Positions 55,499-64,000 of a stretch of 64,000 nucleotides of DNA are shown here, piece by piece. The position numbers were made by a program, and so were the translations under genes. The notes under the pieces are model-generated. The model had not been told where the DNA came from. It worked only from the letters and a program-made list of their open reading frames with translations, and ran no database searches. This DNA comes from an uncultured Rhodospirillales bacterium (GTDB lineage Bacteria; Pseudomonadota; Alphaproteobacteria; Rhodospirillales; JABHCV01). Numbering within the stretch: the first letter of the stretch is position 1; each line of letters starts with the position of its first letter. The stretch lies in assembly GCA_938092065.1 (NCBI GenBank), contig CALKND010000003.1:1-64000 (forward strand), read 5' to 3'.

Positions 55499-55948
55499 TT
55501 AGTAAACATTAGTAATTTCCCCTTTGATTTGGCGCACAACAAGGCGCACTTTTGCGGGGCCTGAGGCTTCAAGAGGGAAGAGACGAAAGAGTGGAACGTG
55601 AATTCCGAGGAGTTCTTCGCTTTGGTCTTCAGGACGGCGGTCGACTTGTTCAGGTGAAACCAGATCAATGATGACGCCGAGGTTTGTTTGCAATTCTCCA
55701 TCAACTTTTAAGATGCCAATGCCGCGAACTTCCAGTAAACCCCCTATAGTTTTAGGTGCTCGTGCTATGAGGGCAGCATTTTTTATTAACAATTCAGTGT
55801 AGTCATCAGCTATTAGGCGTGAGCCACTATCAATCATACGCAAGGCGAGATCTGATTTCCCACTTCCTGTGGGGCCGCGAAATAGAACGCCGAGCCCTTC
55901 GACTTCGACACAGGTTCCGGGCACTTTTTTACTTGGAGCTTTTCCCAT
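55499..55948 (-). CDS. hprK: HPr kinase/phosphorylase, short alphaproteobacterial form
   Basis: 149-residue protein equivalent to the C-terminal catalytic domain of HPrK. Walker A is RGPTGSGKSDLALRMID (Lys31), followed by LIADDYTELL and EVRGIGIL, the latter being the HPrK signature region. The N-terminal domain of Gram-positive HPrK is absent, as is normal in alphaproteobacteria. It should phosphorylate HPr on Ser56. It is first gene of the hprK-[rapZ]-EIIA-ptsH cluster. Confidence 0.92.
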   Translation of the reverse strand: MGKAPSKKVPGTCVEVEGLGVLFRGPTGSGKSDLALRMIDSGSRLIADDYTELLIKNAALIARAPKTIGGLLEVRGIGILKVDGELQTNLGVIIDLVSPEQVDRRPEDQSEELLGIHVPLFRLFPLEASGPAKVRLVVRQIKGEITNVY

Positions 55949-56099
55949 GGTTTCAGAGGGTGTGGTGGAAGAGTGTATAAGTCAATCCCTTGGTGTGTTT
56001 GTGATGAAATAGGTACTAATTATAATTCGACTATTATTTTTATTGAGCCCGTGTTTTGCCATGTTTCATGTGGGTGGTGAAGTGCTCTTTATAGTCTTT

Positions 56100-56573
56100 C
56101 TAATTATTGGTGCTTTTTTTATGGGTTTTATTGGACCCAACCCCAGCAACATGAACCATGACTATTCTTTTTCCTGCTTTCCCGAATGTAAGGCTCACGG
56201 GGAACACATCGCCTGCCCTTAACAAAGATTTCAAATTAAATAGCATGATATGAAAACCGCTTGGCCTTAGCATAGTTGTGCTAGAGGGGGGTATCTCCAC
56301 AGTATCAACCTGGCGCATTCTCATAACGCCATTATCCATGGAATGACGATGTAGTTCTGCCCTTTTAGCTGTATGTGTATGGGCGGCAGTTAGCCGTTCG
56401 TACGATGAGCTATTGTTAGTGATGCTCAGATAAATTGCGCTGGGGCGTTCTATGCCAGTTGAGGCGCGGCTCCAAGCATTTGAAATAGCTAGGTCATCAA
56501 CTTTGATAACATTAGCAGCGTTAGTGGAGCTTTGTAAAAAAGTAAGGACTAAAAAAATAATAATTTTTTTCAT
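56100..56573 (-). CDS. Periplasmic copper chaperone PCuAC
   Basis: 157-residue exported protein: a lysine start, a hydrophobic signal peptide (KKIIIFLVLTFLQSSTNA) and a PCuA(C) domain. The copper-binding set H-x(n)-M-x(n)-H-x-M is visible in ELHRHSMDNGVMRMRQ and SGFHIMLFNL. The family delivers Cu(I) to the CuA centre of cytochrome c oxidase. No oxidase gene is near, so partner assignment is inference. The tail is basic and His-poor. Confidence 0.9.
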   Translation of the reverse strand: MKKIIIFLVLTFLQSSTNAANVIKVDDLAISNAWSRASTGIERPSAIYLSITNNSSSYERLTAAHTHTAKRAELHRHSMDNGVMRMRQVDTVEIPPSSTTMLRPSGFHIMLFNLKSLLRAGDVFPVSLTFGKAGKRIVMVHVAGVGSNKTHKKSTNN

Positions 56574-56698
56574 TATTTGGTTTCCTTTAACAGGTATAGC
56601 CCTGCTTACTTTATGCGACTAAAGGTCTAGTGGAGTAGCTACTGAAGAGTGTTTAACGTCTTTTTTTCAGACCTTTTATTTATTCTTAGAACAAATAC

Positions 56699-58138
56699 TC
56701 AATGTAGCGGTAGCGTTGACAAACCCATGAGATGCTCATCAACTGCTCGGGCGCATTGGCGGCCTTCTCGAATGGCCCAGACAACAAGTGATTGGCCGCG
56801 ACGCATGTCTCCTGCTGCAAATACCTTGTTAACTGATGTCTTGTAGCTATTCTTACCTTCGGTTGTTGCCATGACATTGCCACGTTCGTCATATTCCACG
56901 CCAAAGTCGTTCAACATACTCTCGTGAATAGGGTTCAGAAAGCCCATAGCTAGTAAAACAAGATCGGCTTTTATTTCATAATTGCTGCCTTCGATCGGTT
57001 CGGGTCTGCCATTTGACCAGTCCATTTGGGCAGCATTAAGGGTAGTTATCTTGCCATCTTTGCCTTCAAAAGAAGTTGTGCCAACAGACCATTCGCGCTT
57101 GCAGCCTTCTTCGTGTGAAGTGGAAGACCGTAATTTTACTGGCCAGTTTGGCCATGTTACGTCTTTGTCTTCTTTTTCGGGTGGTTTTGGCATGATTTCC
57201 ATTTGGGTGATTGATGCCGCACCTTGACGTGCTGAGGTGCCAACACAATCAGCTCCAGTATCACCGCCACCCAGGACAACAACATGTTTGCCTGTGGCTA
57301 GGATTTCTTTAGCGTTACCTATGGATTCTCCAGAATTACGACGATTTTGCTGGGGTAGAAAGTCCATTGCAAAGTGGACCCCACCTAGATCGCGTCCGGG
57401 TACAGGAAGGTCACGTGGTTTTTCAGAACCGCCAGTCAGTACAATGGCATCAAATTTATCCATCAGGCGTTCTGGGAGAACATTATGGCCGACGTGGGAA
57501 TTCGGCCGAAATTCAACCCCTTCCGCTTGCATTTGTGCCATCCGTCGGTTGATAAGGTCCTTGTTTAGTTTAAAATCTGGAATGCCGTAGCGCATTAGGC
57601 CACCCATTTTGGAATTCTTTTCAAATACAACAACGGAATGTCCTGCTCGTGCCAATTGTTGAGCGCAGGCAAGTCCAGAGGGGCCCGCACCTACGATGGC
57701 AACACGCTTGCCAGTGAGACGTTCAGGTGCTTGTGGCTCCAGCCAACCTTCGGCCCAAGCACGATCAACAATGGCACATTCGATGGACTTTATGGTAACT
57801 GGTTCATCTGTCAAATTTAGTGTGCACGCAGACTCACAGGGAGCGGGGCATATGCGACCGGTAAATTCTGGGAAGTTGTTCGTTGAGTGAAGAACTCTTG
57901 AGGCTTCACGCCAATCTCCAGTGTAAACTAAGTCATTCCATTCTGGGATAATATTGTTAACAGGGCAACCGTTGTGACAAAAGGGAATGCCGCAGTCCAT
58001 ACAACGTGCCCCCTGGTTGCGAATTTCTTCCTCCCCAAGAGGCACCATCATTTCTTCATGACTCTTCAGACGCTGAATTACTGAAGTATAGGTACGGTCC
58101 TGACGTTCAAACTCCTTAAAGCCGGTTGGCTTTCCCAT
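56699..58138 (-). CDS. gltD: Glutamate synthase [NADPH] small chain
   Basis: 479-residue beta subunit of GOGAT, supplying electrons from NADPH. N-terminal Fe-S cysteines are in [17 protein letters not shown] and [10 protein letters not shown]. The FAD motif is [15 protein letters not shown] and the NADPH motif [14 protein letters not shown]. Its ATG overlaps the gltB stop by one base (TAATG), so translation is coupled. Confidence 0.97.
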   Translation of the reverse strand: MGKPTGFKEFERQDRTYTSVIQRLKSHEEMMVPLGEEEIRNQGARCMDCGIPFCHNGCPVNNIIPEWNDLVYTGDWREASRVLHSTNNFPEFTGRICPAPCESACTLNLTDEPVTIKSIECAIVDRAWAEGWLEPQAPERLTGKRVAIVGAGPSGLACAQQLARAGHSVVVFEKNSKMGGLMRYGIPDFKLNKDLINRRMAQMQAEGVEFRPNSHVGHNVLPERLMDKFDAIVLTGGSEKPRDLPVPGRDLGGVHFAMDFLPQQNRRNSGESIGNAKEILATGKHVVVLGGGDTGADCVGTSARQGAASITQMEIMPKPPEKEDKDVTWPNWPVKLRSSTSHEEGCKREWSVGTTSFEGKDGKITTLNAAQMDWSNGRPEPIEGSNYEIKADLVLLAMGFLNPIHESMLNDFGVEYDERGNVMATTEGKNSYKTSVNKVFAAGDMRRGQSLVVWAIREGRQCARAVDEHLMGLSTLPLH

Positions 58139-61100
58139 TATTCAGCTCCTACTGCTATTTTATTGTCGTCTTGCATGGTGGCTTTGGCCTGTATATCAAG
58201 CAGGGCACGGCGATAGTCGGTTGGCATGATCTTAATGAATTTGGGCAGCATATTGTCCCAGTTATCAACAATTTCCTTCGCCCTAGAAGAACCAGTATAA
58301 CTAAGGTGCTTTTCGACTAGACCACGCAGTCTTTGAGCATCGTGATTATTCATATCAGCCATTTGTTGATCTGATACAGAAATGCCATCATCGCTGATAC
58401 GTTCAAGCTCTACTTGTGCCTTGTTACATCGCTTTTCAAAGTTGCCGTCTTCATCCAAAATATAGGCAATACCTCCAGACATTCCAGCTGCAAAGTTACG
58501 CCCAGTTGATCCCAAAACAACAATGCAACCGCCAGTCATATACTCACATCCATGGTCGCCAACCCCTTCGACAACAGCGATGGCACCTGAATTTCTGACA
58601 GCAAATCGTTCTCCAGCAATACCGCAAAAATAACATTCCCCGGCTATTGCTCCGTAAAGCACGGTGTTGCCAACAATAATGTTATCTTCCGGTCTTAGGG
58701 GGCTTTTTGGGCTTGGATAAATGATGATCTTGCCGCCGGATAGACCCTTACCGACATAATCGTTAGAATCTCCAGCGAGTTCCAAAGTAACACCGCGTGA
58801 CAACCAGGCACCGAGACTTTGTCCTGCAGTCCCTGTTAACTTCACGTGGATAGTATTTTCCTTCATGCCGGCGAAACCGTATCTTTCGGCAATACGGCCG
58901 GACAGCATAGCGCCGACCGATCGATTGGTGTTTTTAATCTTGCTTTCAATTTTAACTGGTTTGCCCATTTGGATAGCACTATTTGATTGTTCTATCAAAT
59001 AATTGTCTAGGGCTTTGTCCAACCCGTGGTCTTGTTTTTCACAATTAAAAATAGCAACATTTGGGCCGGGGTCAGGAGTTGCTAAGAGCTTTGAAAAATC
59101 TAATCCCTGGGATTTCCAATGCTTGATAGCATCAGTCATTTCAAGACGCTCGGATTGGCCAGTCATTTCTTGCATGGTCTTAAAGCCCAACTCGGCCATT
59201 AGTTCGCGCACTTCTTGGGCAATAAAGGTGAAAAAATTAACCACATGTTCGGGCTTTCCCTTGAAACGTTTACGTAGTTCTGGGTCCTGTGTTGCTACAC
59301 CTGTTGGGCAGGTATTTAGGTGGCACTTACGCATCATGATGCAACCCTCTGATACCAGTGCACCGGTGGCAAAGCCAAACTCATCAGCCCCCAAAAGTGC
59401 GCCTACGACAACATCGCGTCCAGTCCTTAATCCGCCATCTACCTGCACAGCTATTCGTCCACGGAGGTTATTCATAACCAATGTTTGTTGGGTTTCAGCT
59501 AAACCAATTTCCCACGGGCTTCCTGCATGCATAATTGAAGTTATTGGGCTGGCCCCCGTGCCGCCATCTGCACCTGAAATGGTAACGTGATCGGCGTGCG
59601 CCTTAGAAACACCTGCAGCAACAGTGCCGACGCCAACTTCTGAGACAAGCTTTACAGAAACACGTGCCTTGGGGTTGACATTTTTTAAGTCATGAATCAA
59701 CTGTGCAAGATCTTCAATAGAGTAGATGTCGTGGTGTGGTGGGGGTGAAATAAGTCCAACACCTGGGGTGGAGTGACGAACACGGCCAATCCACTCATCG
59801 ACTTTGTAACCAGGGAGTTGTCCGCCCTCCCCGGGCTTAGCCCCTTGAGCCATTTTTATTTGGAGATCATCTGCATTGACCAGATATTCACCGGTGACAC
59901 CAAAGCGACCGGAGGCGACCTGCTTGATTGCGGAGCGCATGCTGTCACCATTCTTCATGGTCTTGAATCGAACGGCTTCTTCCCCACCTTCACCTGTATT
60001 GGATTTGCCGCCCAAGCGATTCATGGCAATAGCGATATTGGTATGGGCCTCCCACGATATGGAACCAAAGGACATGGCACCACTAGCAAAACGTTTGACG
60101 ATTTCAGAAACTGGCTCGACTTCGTCAATGGAAATCGCTACGCCATTGGTGAAACGGAACAAACCTCGCAAGTTCTTAAGTTTTTGATCATTATCATTGA
60201 TCATTCTGGAGTATATTTTGAAACCCTCATAATCATCACTGCGAACTGAGTGTTGCAGCGCAGATATAGTTTCAGGTGTCCAGACGTGTTCTTCACCACG
60301 AGCACGGTACGAAAGTTCGCCGCCAACATCTAGAACTTTATTGTAAATAGAGGCATTACCATACGCATCATTATGGCGTGAAATAGTTTCTTCGGCGACC
60401 TCACTCAGCCCAACACCTTCAATTGTAGTTGATGTGCCAGTGAAATACTTGTCCACAAATGCACTGGAGAGGCCGACAGCATCAAAAACTTGAGCTCCAC
60501 AATATGACTGGTAGGTCGATATTCCCATCTTTGACATGACCTTTAAGATGCCTTTGTTGACGGCCTTGACGTAACGTTTATGGGCTTCAACTTCGCTTAT
60601 AACTTCAGCGAAGTTGTGGCGCATGTGAGATAATGATTCAAATACCAAGTAAGGATTTATAGCTTCTGCACCATAACCGGCTAGTAAGCAGAAGTCATGA
60701 ACTTGGCGAACTTCACCAGTTTCAATAACTAGCCCAACTTCAGTACGGAGACCCTCTCGGATTAAGTGGTGATGAACTGCTGCAGTTGCGAGCAGTGCTG
60801 GGATAGCTACTCTGTCTGCATTCACTCCACGATCAGACAGAATTAAGATATTATGATCTTCATTGACAACATTTCGAGCTTTTTGACATAATTTATCTAG
60901 GGCATTTTCCATGCCGGCAGCACCATCAGCGGCGGGATAGCAAATATCCAGAGTATAGGTGATGAAAGCTTTGTTTACATTGTTCTCTATTCGACGAATT
61001 TTTTCTAAATCAATGTTGGAAAGAATAGGTTGCTGAACCTCTAAGCGCATGTGGTTGCCACTAGTTTCCATGTCAAGAAGATTTGGTCTAGGGCCAATTA

Positions 61101-62757
61101 AAGAAACCAGTGACATTACTGATTCTTCGCGGATTGGATCAATTGGAGGGTTGGTCACCTGAGCAAAAATTTGTTTGAAGTAAGAATACAGCATCCTTGA
61201 GCGACTGGAAAGAACTGCAGGTGGGATATCACTGCCCATGGAGCCCAGTGGGTCAATACCCTCAACGGCCATGGGTGTGATGTAAAATTTAACATCTTCT
61301 TGCGTATAGCCAAAGGCTTGTTGCCGGCTCTGAATGGTCTCTTTATTTGGAGCCATGGGCGAAACTTCTTCGGGTAGATCATCCAATACAATTTGGGTTT
61401 CGTTGAGCCACTTTTGATAGGGCTTGGCTTGGGCTAGGGTTTTTTTCAATTCGGCATCATCAACTATGCGACCTTCTTCCAGATCGATTAGCAGCATCTT
61501 ACCTGGCTGCAGACGCCATTTTTTTACAATTGAACTCTCTGGAATAGGCAAGGCCCCGACTTCAGATCCAACGATAACCTTGTCATCATCAGTAATGATA
61601 TAACGAGAAGGTCGCAAGCCGTTGCGATCTAGGGTCGCGCCTATCTGACGGCCGTCTGTAAAGGCCATAGCAGCAGGGCCGTCCCATGGCTCCATAAGTG
61701 CCGCGTGATATTCGTAGAAAGCCCGGCGTTCCTCATCCATGAGGGGATTACCAGACCAAGCTTCAGGTATCATCATCATCATGGCGTGTGCTAATGAATA
61801 GCCGCCAGCAACGAGTAATTCTAGTGCGTTATCAAAGGTCGCTGAATCAGATGCACCGTCGCCAATCAAAGGCCATAGTTTTTCTAAATCAGAACCAAGA
61901 ATGCTTGAGCTCATATTGTGTCTTCGGGCGTGCATCCAATTAATATTACCGCGTACCGTATTTATTTCGCCGTTGTGGCACAAATAGCGAAAAGGCTGAG
62001 CCAAAGGCCAGGACGGGAAGGTGTTGGTTGAAAACCGTTGGTGAACAAGGGCAAGGGCGGACTGACACCGATCGTCACTTAAATCTGTGAAATATCTATC
62101 AACATTACCAACCAACATCATACCTTTGTAGACAATGGTTCTGGAAGACATTGAGGGTATATAGAATTGTTCTCGATCTTCTAATTTGACATCCCAAACC
62201 CTGTGATGGACCTGCTTGCGAATTACAAATAATTTACGTTCGAATGAGCCTGCGTCAACACACTTTTTGCCACGACAAATAAATACTTGGCGGATGACAG
62301 GCTCGATAGGTTTTACACTCTCGCCAAGGACACTGTTATCGACAGGCAAATCCCGCCAACCAATAATGCTTTGACCTTCTTCTGCGACGACGGTGTCAAA
62401 AGCCTTGAGACAGGCGGTTCGGGTCTGTGCGTTTTGTGGCAAAAATACCATTCCAACGGCATAGTCACCTATATCAGGTAAATCAAATCCCAGTTTGGCA
62501 CATTCTTCTCGATATAGGCTGTCAGGAATTTGTATTAAAATACCTGCTCCATCACCTGCTAAAGGATCGGCACCAACTGCACCACGATGGTCTAAGTTGA
62601 TAAGAATCTGTAGGCCTTGGCGTACAATTTCGTGAGACTTTCGATTCTTTATGTCGGCAATAAAGCCGAGACCGCAATTATCGTGTTCATTGCTAGGGTC
62701 ATAAAGCCCCTGTTTTGGGGGCAATCCCGGCGCTTGGGGCCAAACTTTTTGGCTCAT
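58138..62757 (-). CDS. gltB: Glutamate synthase [NADPH] large chain
   Basis: 1539-residue alpha subunit of GOGAT, making two glutamates from glutamine and 2-oxoglutarate. The class II glutaminase cysteine follows a short propeptide (HDNCGLGF, Cys28). Next come the central domain, the FMN-binding synthase domain ([24 protein letters not shown]), the 3Fe-4S cysteines in [15 protein letters not shown], and a C-terminal GXGXG beta-helix ([21 protein letters not shown]). Divergent from uppP across a 227-base AT-rich region. Confidence 0.97.
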   Translation of the reverse strand: MSQKVWPQAPGLPPKQGLYDPSNEHDNCGLGFIADIKNRKSHEIVRQGLQILINLDHRGAVGADPLAGDGAGILIQIPDSLYREECAKLGFDLPDIGDYAVGMVFLPQNAQTRTACLKAFDTVVAEEGQSIIGWRDLPVDNSVLGESVKPIEPVIRQVFICRGKKCVDAGSFERKLFVIRKQVHHRVWDVKLEDREQFYIPSMSSRTIVYKGMMLVGNVDRYFTDLSDDRCQSALALVHQRFSTNTFPSWPLAQPFRYLCHNGEINTVRGNINWMHARRHNMSSSILGSDLEKLWPLIGDGASDSATFDNALELLVAGGYSLAHAMMMMIPEAWSGNPLMDEERRAFYEYHAALMEPWDGPAAMAFTDGRQIGATLDRNGLRPSRYIITDDDKVIVGSEVGALPIPESSIVKKWRLQPGKMLLIDLEEGRIVDDAELKKTLAQAKPYQKWLNETQIVLDDLPEEVSPMAPNKETIQSRQQAFGYTQEDVKFYITPMAVEGIDPLGSMGSDIPPAVLSSRSRMLYSYFKQIFAQVTNPPIDPIREESVMSLVSLIGPRPNLLDMETSGNHMRLEVQQPILSNIDLEKIRRIENNVNKAFITYTLDICYPAADGAAGMENALDKLCQKARNVVNEDHNILILSDRGVNADRVAIPALLATAAVHHHLIREGLRTEVGLVIETGEVRQVHDFCLLAGYGAEAINPYLVFESLSHMRHNFAEVISEVEAHKRYVKAVNKGILKVMSKMGISTYQSYCGAQVFDAVGLSSAFVDKYFTGTSTTIEGVGLSEVAEETISRHNDAYGNASIYNKVLDVGGELSYRARGEEHVWTPETISALQHSVRSDDYEGFKIYSRMINDNDQKLKNLRGLFRFTNGVAISIDEVEPVSEIVKRFASGAMSFGSISWEAHTNIAIAMNRLGGKSNTGEGGEEAVRFKTMKNGDSMRSAIKQVASGRFGVTGEYLVNADDLQIKMAQGAKPGEGGQLPGYKVDEWIGRVRHSTPGVGLISPPPHHDIYSIEDLAQLIHDLKNVNPKARVSVKLVSEVGVGTVAAGVSKAHADHVTISGADGGTGASPITSIMHAGSPWEIGLAETQQTLVMNNLRGRIAVQVDGGLRTGRDVVVGALLGADEFGFATGALVSEGCIMMRKCHLNTCPTGVATQDPELRKRFKGKPEHVVNFFTFIAQEVRELMAELGFKTMQEMTGQSERLEMTDAIKHWKSQGLDFSKLLATPDPGPNVAIFNCEKQDHGLDKALDNYLIEQSNSAIQMGKPVKIESKIKNTNRSVGAMLSGRIAERYGFAGMKENTIHVKLTGTAGQSLGAWLSRGVTLELAGDSNDYVGKGLSGGKIIIYPSPKSPLRPEDNIIVGNTVLYGAIAGECYFCGIAGERFAVRNSGAIAVVEGVGDHGCEYMTGGCIVVLGSTGRNFAAGMSGGIAYILDEDGNFEKRCNKAQVELERISDDGISVSDQQMADMNNHDAQRLRGLVEKHLSYTGSSRAKEIVDNWDNMLPKFIKIMPTDYRRALLDIQAKATMQDDNKIAVGAE

Positions 62758-62984
62758 TGGACAAATCTCTTACTGTTTTTTGCAAATACAATTTGGAACG
62801 TTTTAAATAACAAATATAGTATATCATTTTATTTATAAAAAATGAAATTTTGTTCGCATTACGGCTATGCAAAAAACACATAATTTAACATTTGCAATAA
62901 AAAATTGATTATTAAAAGTGCCGTCAGGGTTGGGCGTGACTCAATGTGAGGTTATAGTCAGTCCAATATATTGAAAGGATTAAT

Positions 62985-63791
62985 GTGCCTATTCTACATA
63001 TTGTGGTTTTAACTCTTGTTCAGGGTGTTACTGAATTTTTGCCAATCAGTTCTTCAGGACACCTGGTGCTGGTCCCAATTTTTACGGGTTGGCCAGATCA
63101 TGGCCATATTATTGATGTTGCAGTGCATGTGGGAACACTAGGTGCTGTTCTTTTGTACTTCTGGCGTGATATTATTGCCATGCTAAAGGGGCTGGTGATG
63201 GCCGCGCGAGGACGCCATGATCCTTATGCAAAGCTTGCTGGGTTGATAGTGTTGGCGACAATTCCGGTTATTGCCGCTGGATATTTGTTTAACTATTACG
63301 GCGTGAATAGTTTGCGTTCCCTGAATATTATTGCCTGGACTACTTTGGCATTTGGTATCGTTTTGTGGATCGCTGACAAGGCTGGCATGACACTGCGCCG
63401 GGTCGAGCATTTGGGCGTTAGTGACGCAATCATAATCGGATTTGCCCAGGTGCTGGCGTTAGTGCCAGGGACGTCACGCTCAGGCATTACCATGTCTGCA
63501 GCGAGAATTCTTGGTATGGAGAGAGGTGATGCGGCGCGTTTTTCAATGTTGATGTCTATCCCAACAATTATTGGTGCTGGAACTCTCTCAGGAATAGATC
63601 TTTATCGCATTGGTGACTTACGCCTGACCTTTGACGCTGCTTTAGCGGCAGGCCTTTCTCTCGTAATTGCCATGCTTGCCATATCTTTTTTGATGGCTTG
63701 GCTGAGGCATTCCAGTTTTGCTCCTTTCGCAGTATACCGAATTATTCTCGGTGCTGGATTGCTTGGGCTGTCTTACGGCTATCTGGGTTAA
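62985..63791 (+). CDS. uppP: Undecaprenyl-diphosphatase
   Basis: 268-residue polytopic membrane phosphatase (BacA) recycling the undecaprenyl carrier. Signature motifs are QGVTEFLPISSSGHLVL and VPGTSRSGITMSAARILGMER. The GTG start at 62985 follows GAAAGGA by a few bases. An ATG two bases earlier is out of frame. The 3' end overlaps the convergent dehydrogenase stop by 4 bases. Confidence 0.96.
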   Translation: MPILHIVVLTLVQGVTEFLPISSSGHLVLVPIFTGWPDHGHIIDVAVHVGTLGAVLLYFWRDIIAMLKGLVMAARGRHDPYAKLAGLIVLATIPVIAAGYLFNYYGVNSLRSLNIIAWTTLAFGIVLWIADKAGMTLRRVEHLGVSDAIIIGFAQVLALVPGTSRSGITMSAARILGMERGDAARFSMLMSIPTIIGAGTLSGIDLYRIGDLRLTFDAALAAGLSLVIAMLAISFLMAWLRHSSFAPFAVYRIILGAGLLGLSYGYLG

Positions 63792-64000
63792 TAGCCTGTG
63801 TTAAAATCAACTAAATCATTTGGTGTTTCACCGCGACGGATACGGCGGATGTTTTCGGCAATATTTTGTGCAGCGGATTGGGCTGACGAGAGGCTTGCAA
63901 TGTGTGGGGTAACTATAATCTTCGGATGGTCCCAAATTGGGCTATTTTTAGGAATTGGCTCTGTGCAAAAAACATCCAGTGCTGCTCCGGCGATGTGGCC
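63788..64000 (-). CDS. GhrA-like D-isomer 2-hydroxyacid dehydrogenase (C-terminal 70 residues, cut by window edge)
   Basis: Not in the ORF track because its start lies beyond the window. The minus strand is open from 64000 to a TAA at 63788 and reads GHIAGAALDVFCTEP...IWDHPKIIVTPHIASLSS...NIRRIRRGE...DFNTGY. The GAALDVF, HPKIIVTPHIAS (catalytic His) and terminal D-x-x-x-GY features match the glyoxylate/hydroxypyruvate reductase A group. Substrate is unassigned. The gene is convergent with uppP. Confidence 0.88.
   Translation of the reverse strand, partial: GHIAGAALDVFCTEPIPKNSPIWDHPKIIVTPHIASLSSAQSAAQNIAENIRRIRRGETPNDLVDFNTGY

Noticed and set aside
1-64000. CRISPR arrays, insertion sequences, prophage genes, rRNA
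   Set aside because: Scanned for direct-repeat spacing, transposase or integrase motifs and rRNA sequence; none seen.

Overview
The window is chromosomal DNA of an alphaproteobacterium, most likely of the Rhodospirillales or a related deep-branching marine group. The case rests on gene order and lineage-restricted families, and no rRNA is present. Supporting features are: a TIGR02300 (FYDLN-acid) gene beside tRNA-Ala(GGC), then aroA-cmk-rpsA-sppA-ihfB-lapA-pyrF-trpFBA-accD-folC; trxA/addA/addB/murU/amgK/tsaE; divL-ahcY-ptsH-EIIA(Man)-[rapZ]-hprK; hemC-hemD-mic60-hemY divergent from tsaD-gpsA; and an SDHAF4-type small gene beside rsmB. GC content is moderate to low (about 45-50% in the lines I sampled) and most of the window is ordinary housekeeping DNA.

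Layout. 1-3.8 kb: 3' end of murJ, trpS, an Nfu-type Fe-S carrier, and a membrane-anchored Bax-like glucosaminidase. 4.3-6.0 kb: an unusual cyclic-nucleotide-binding protein with 47-residue TPR-like repeats. 6.3-11.9 kb: heparinase-like protein, rsmB, an unlisted 56-codon SDHAF4 gene, and acs. 12-19.4 kb: Rieske protein, yciI, gpsA and tsaD on the minus strand, then hemC, hemD, mic60 and hemY on the plus strand. 19.4-26.8 kb is the accessory stretch. It holds a degenerate 5' half of tRNA-Thr(CGU), an intact tRNA-Thr(CGU), a stand-alone PAS gene, a displaced tRNA 3' half, a lone MotA/MotB stator pair, and a LysR-controlled quinone/electrophile-type cluster. That cluster contains a frameshifted DoxX gene, a mini-CDGSH protein, a pirin and a glutathionyl-hydroquinone reductase, followed by an extended SDR. 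26.8-39 kb: tRNA-Ala, the FYDLN-acid gene, and the long biosynthetic run aroA to folC. 39-48 kb: trxA, addAB (noticeably GC-richer than its neighbours), the MurU-AmgK muropeptide recycling pair, and tsaE. 48-56 kb: a TrxR-like ferredoxin-NADP reductase, DivL (tyrosine in place of the phospho-accepting histidine), ahcY, and a regulatory PTS cluster (HPr, EIIA-Man, HPr kinase) in which rapZ has decayed into a recognisable pseudogene. 56-64 kb: PCuAC copper chaperone, gltD, gltB, uppP and the 3' end of a ghrA-like dehydrogenase.

The most noteworthy points are the rapZ relic inside an otherwise intact PTS regulatory locus, the three-part tRNA-Thr arrangement around a PAS gene, the lone AT-rich stator pair, a perfect palindrome between the LysR gene and its likely target operon, the CNB plus 47-residue-repeat protein, and the one-base frameshift in the DoxX gene. 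I found no CRISPR array, insertion sequence, prophage or convincing new multi-gene defence system.
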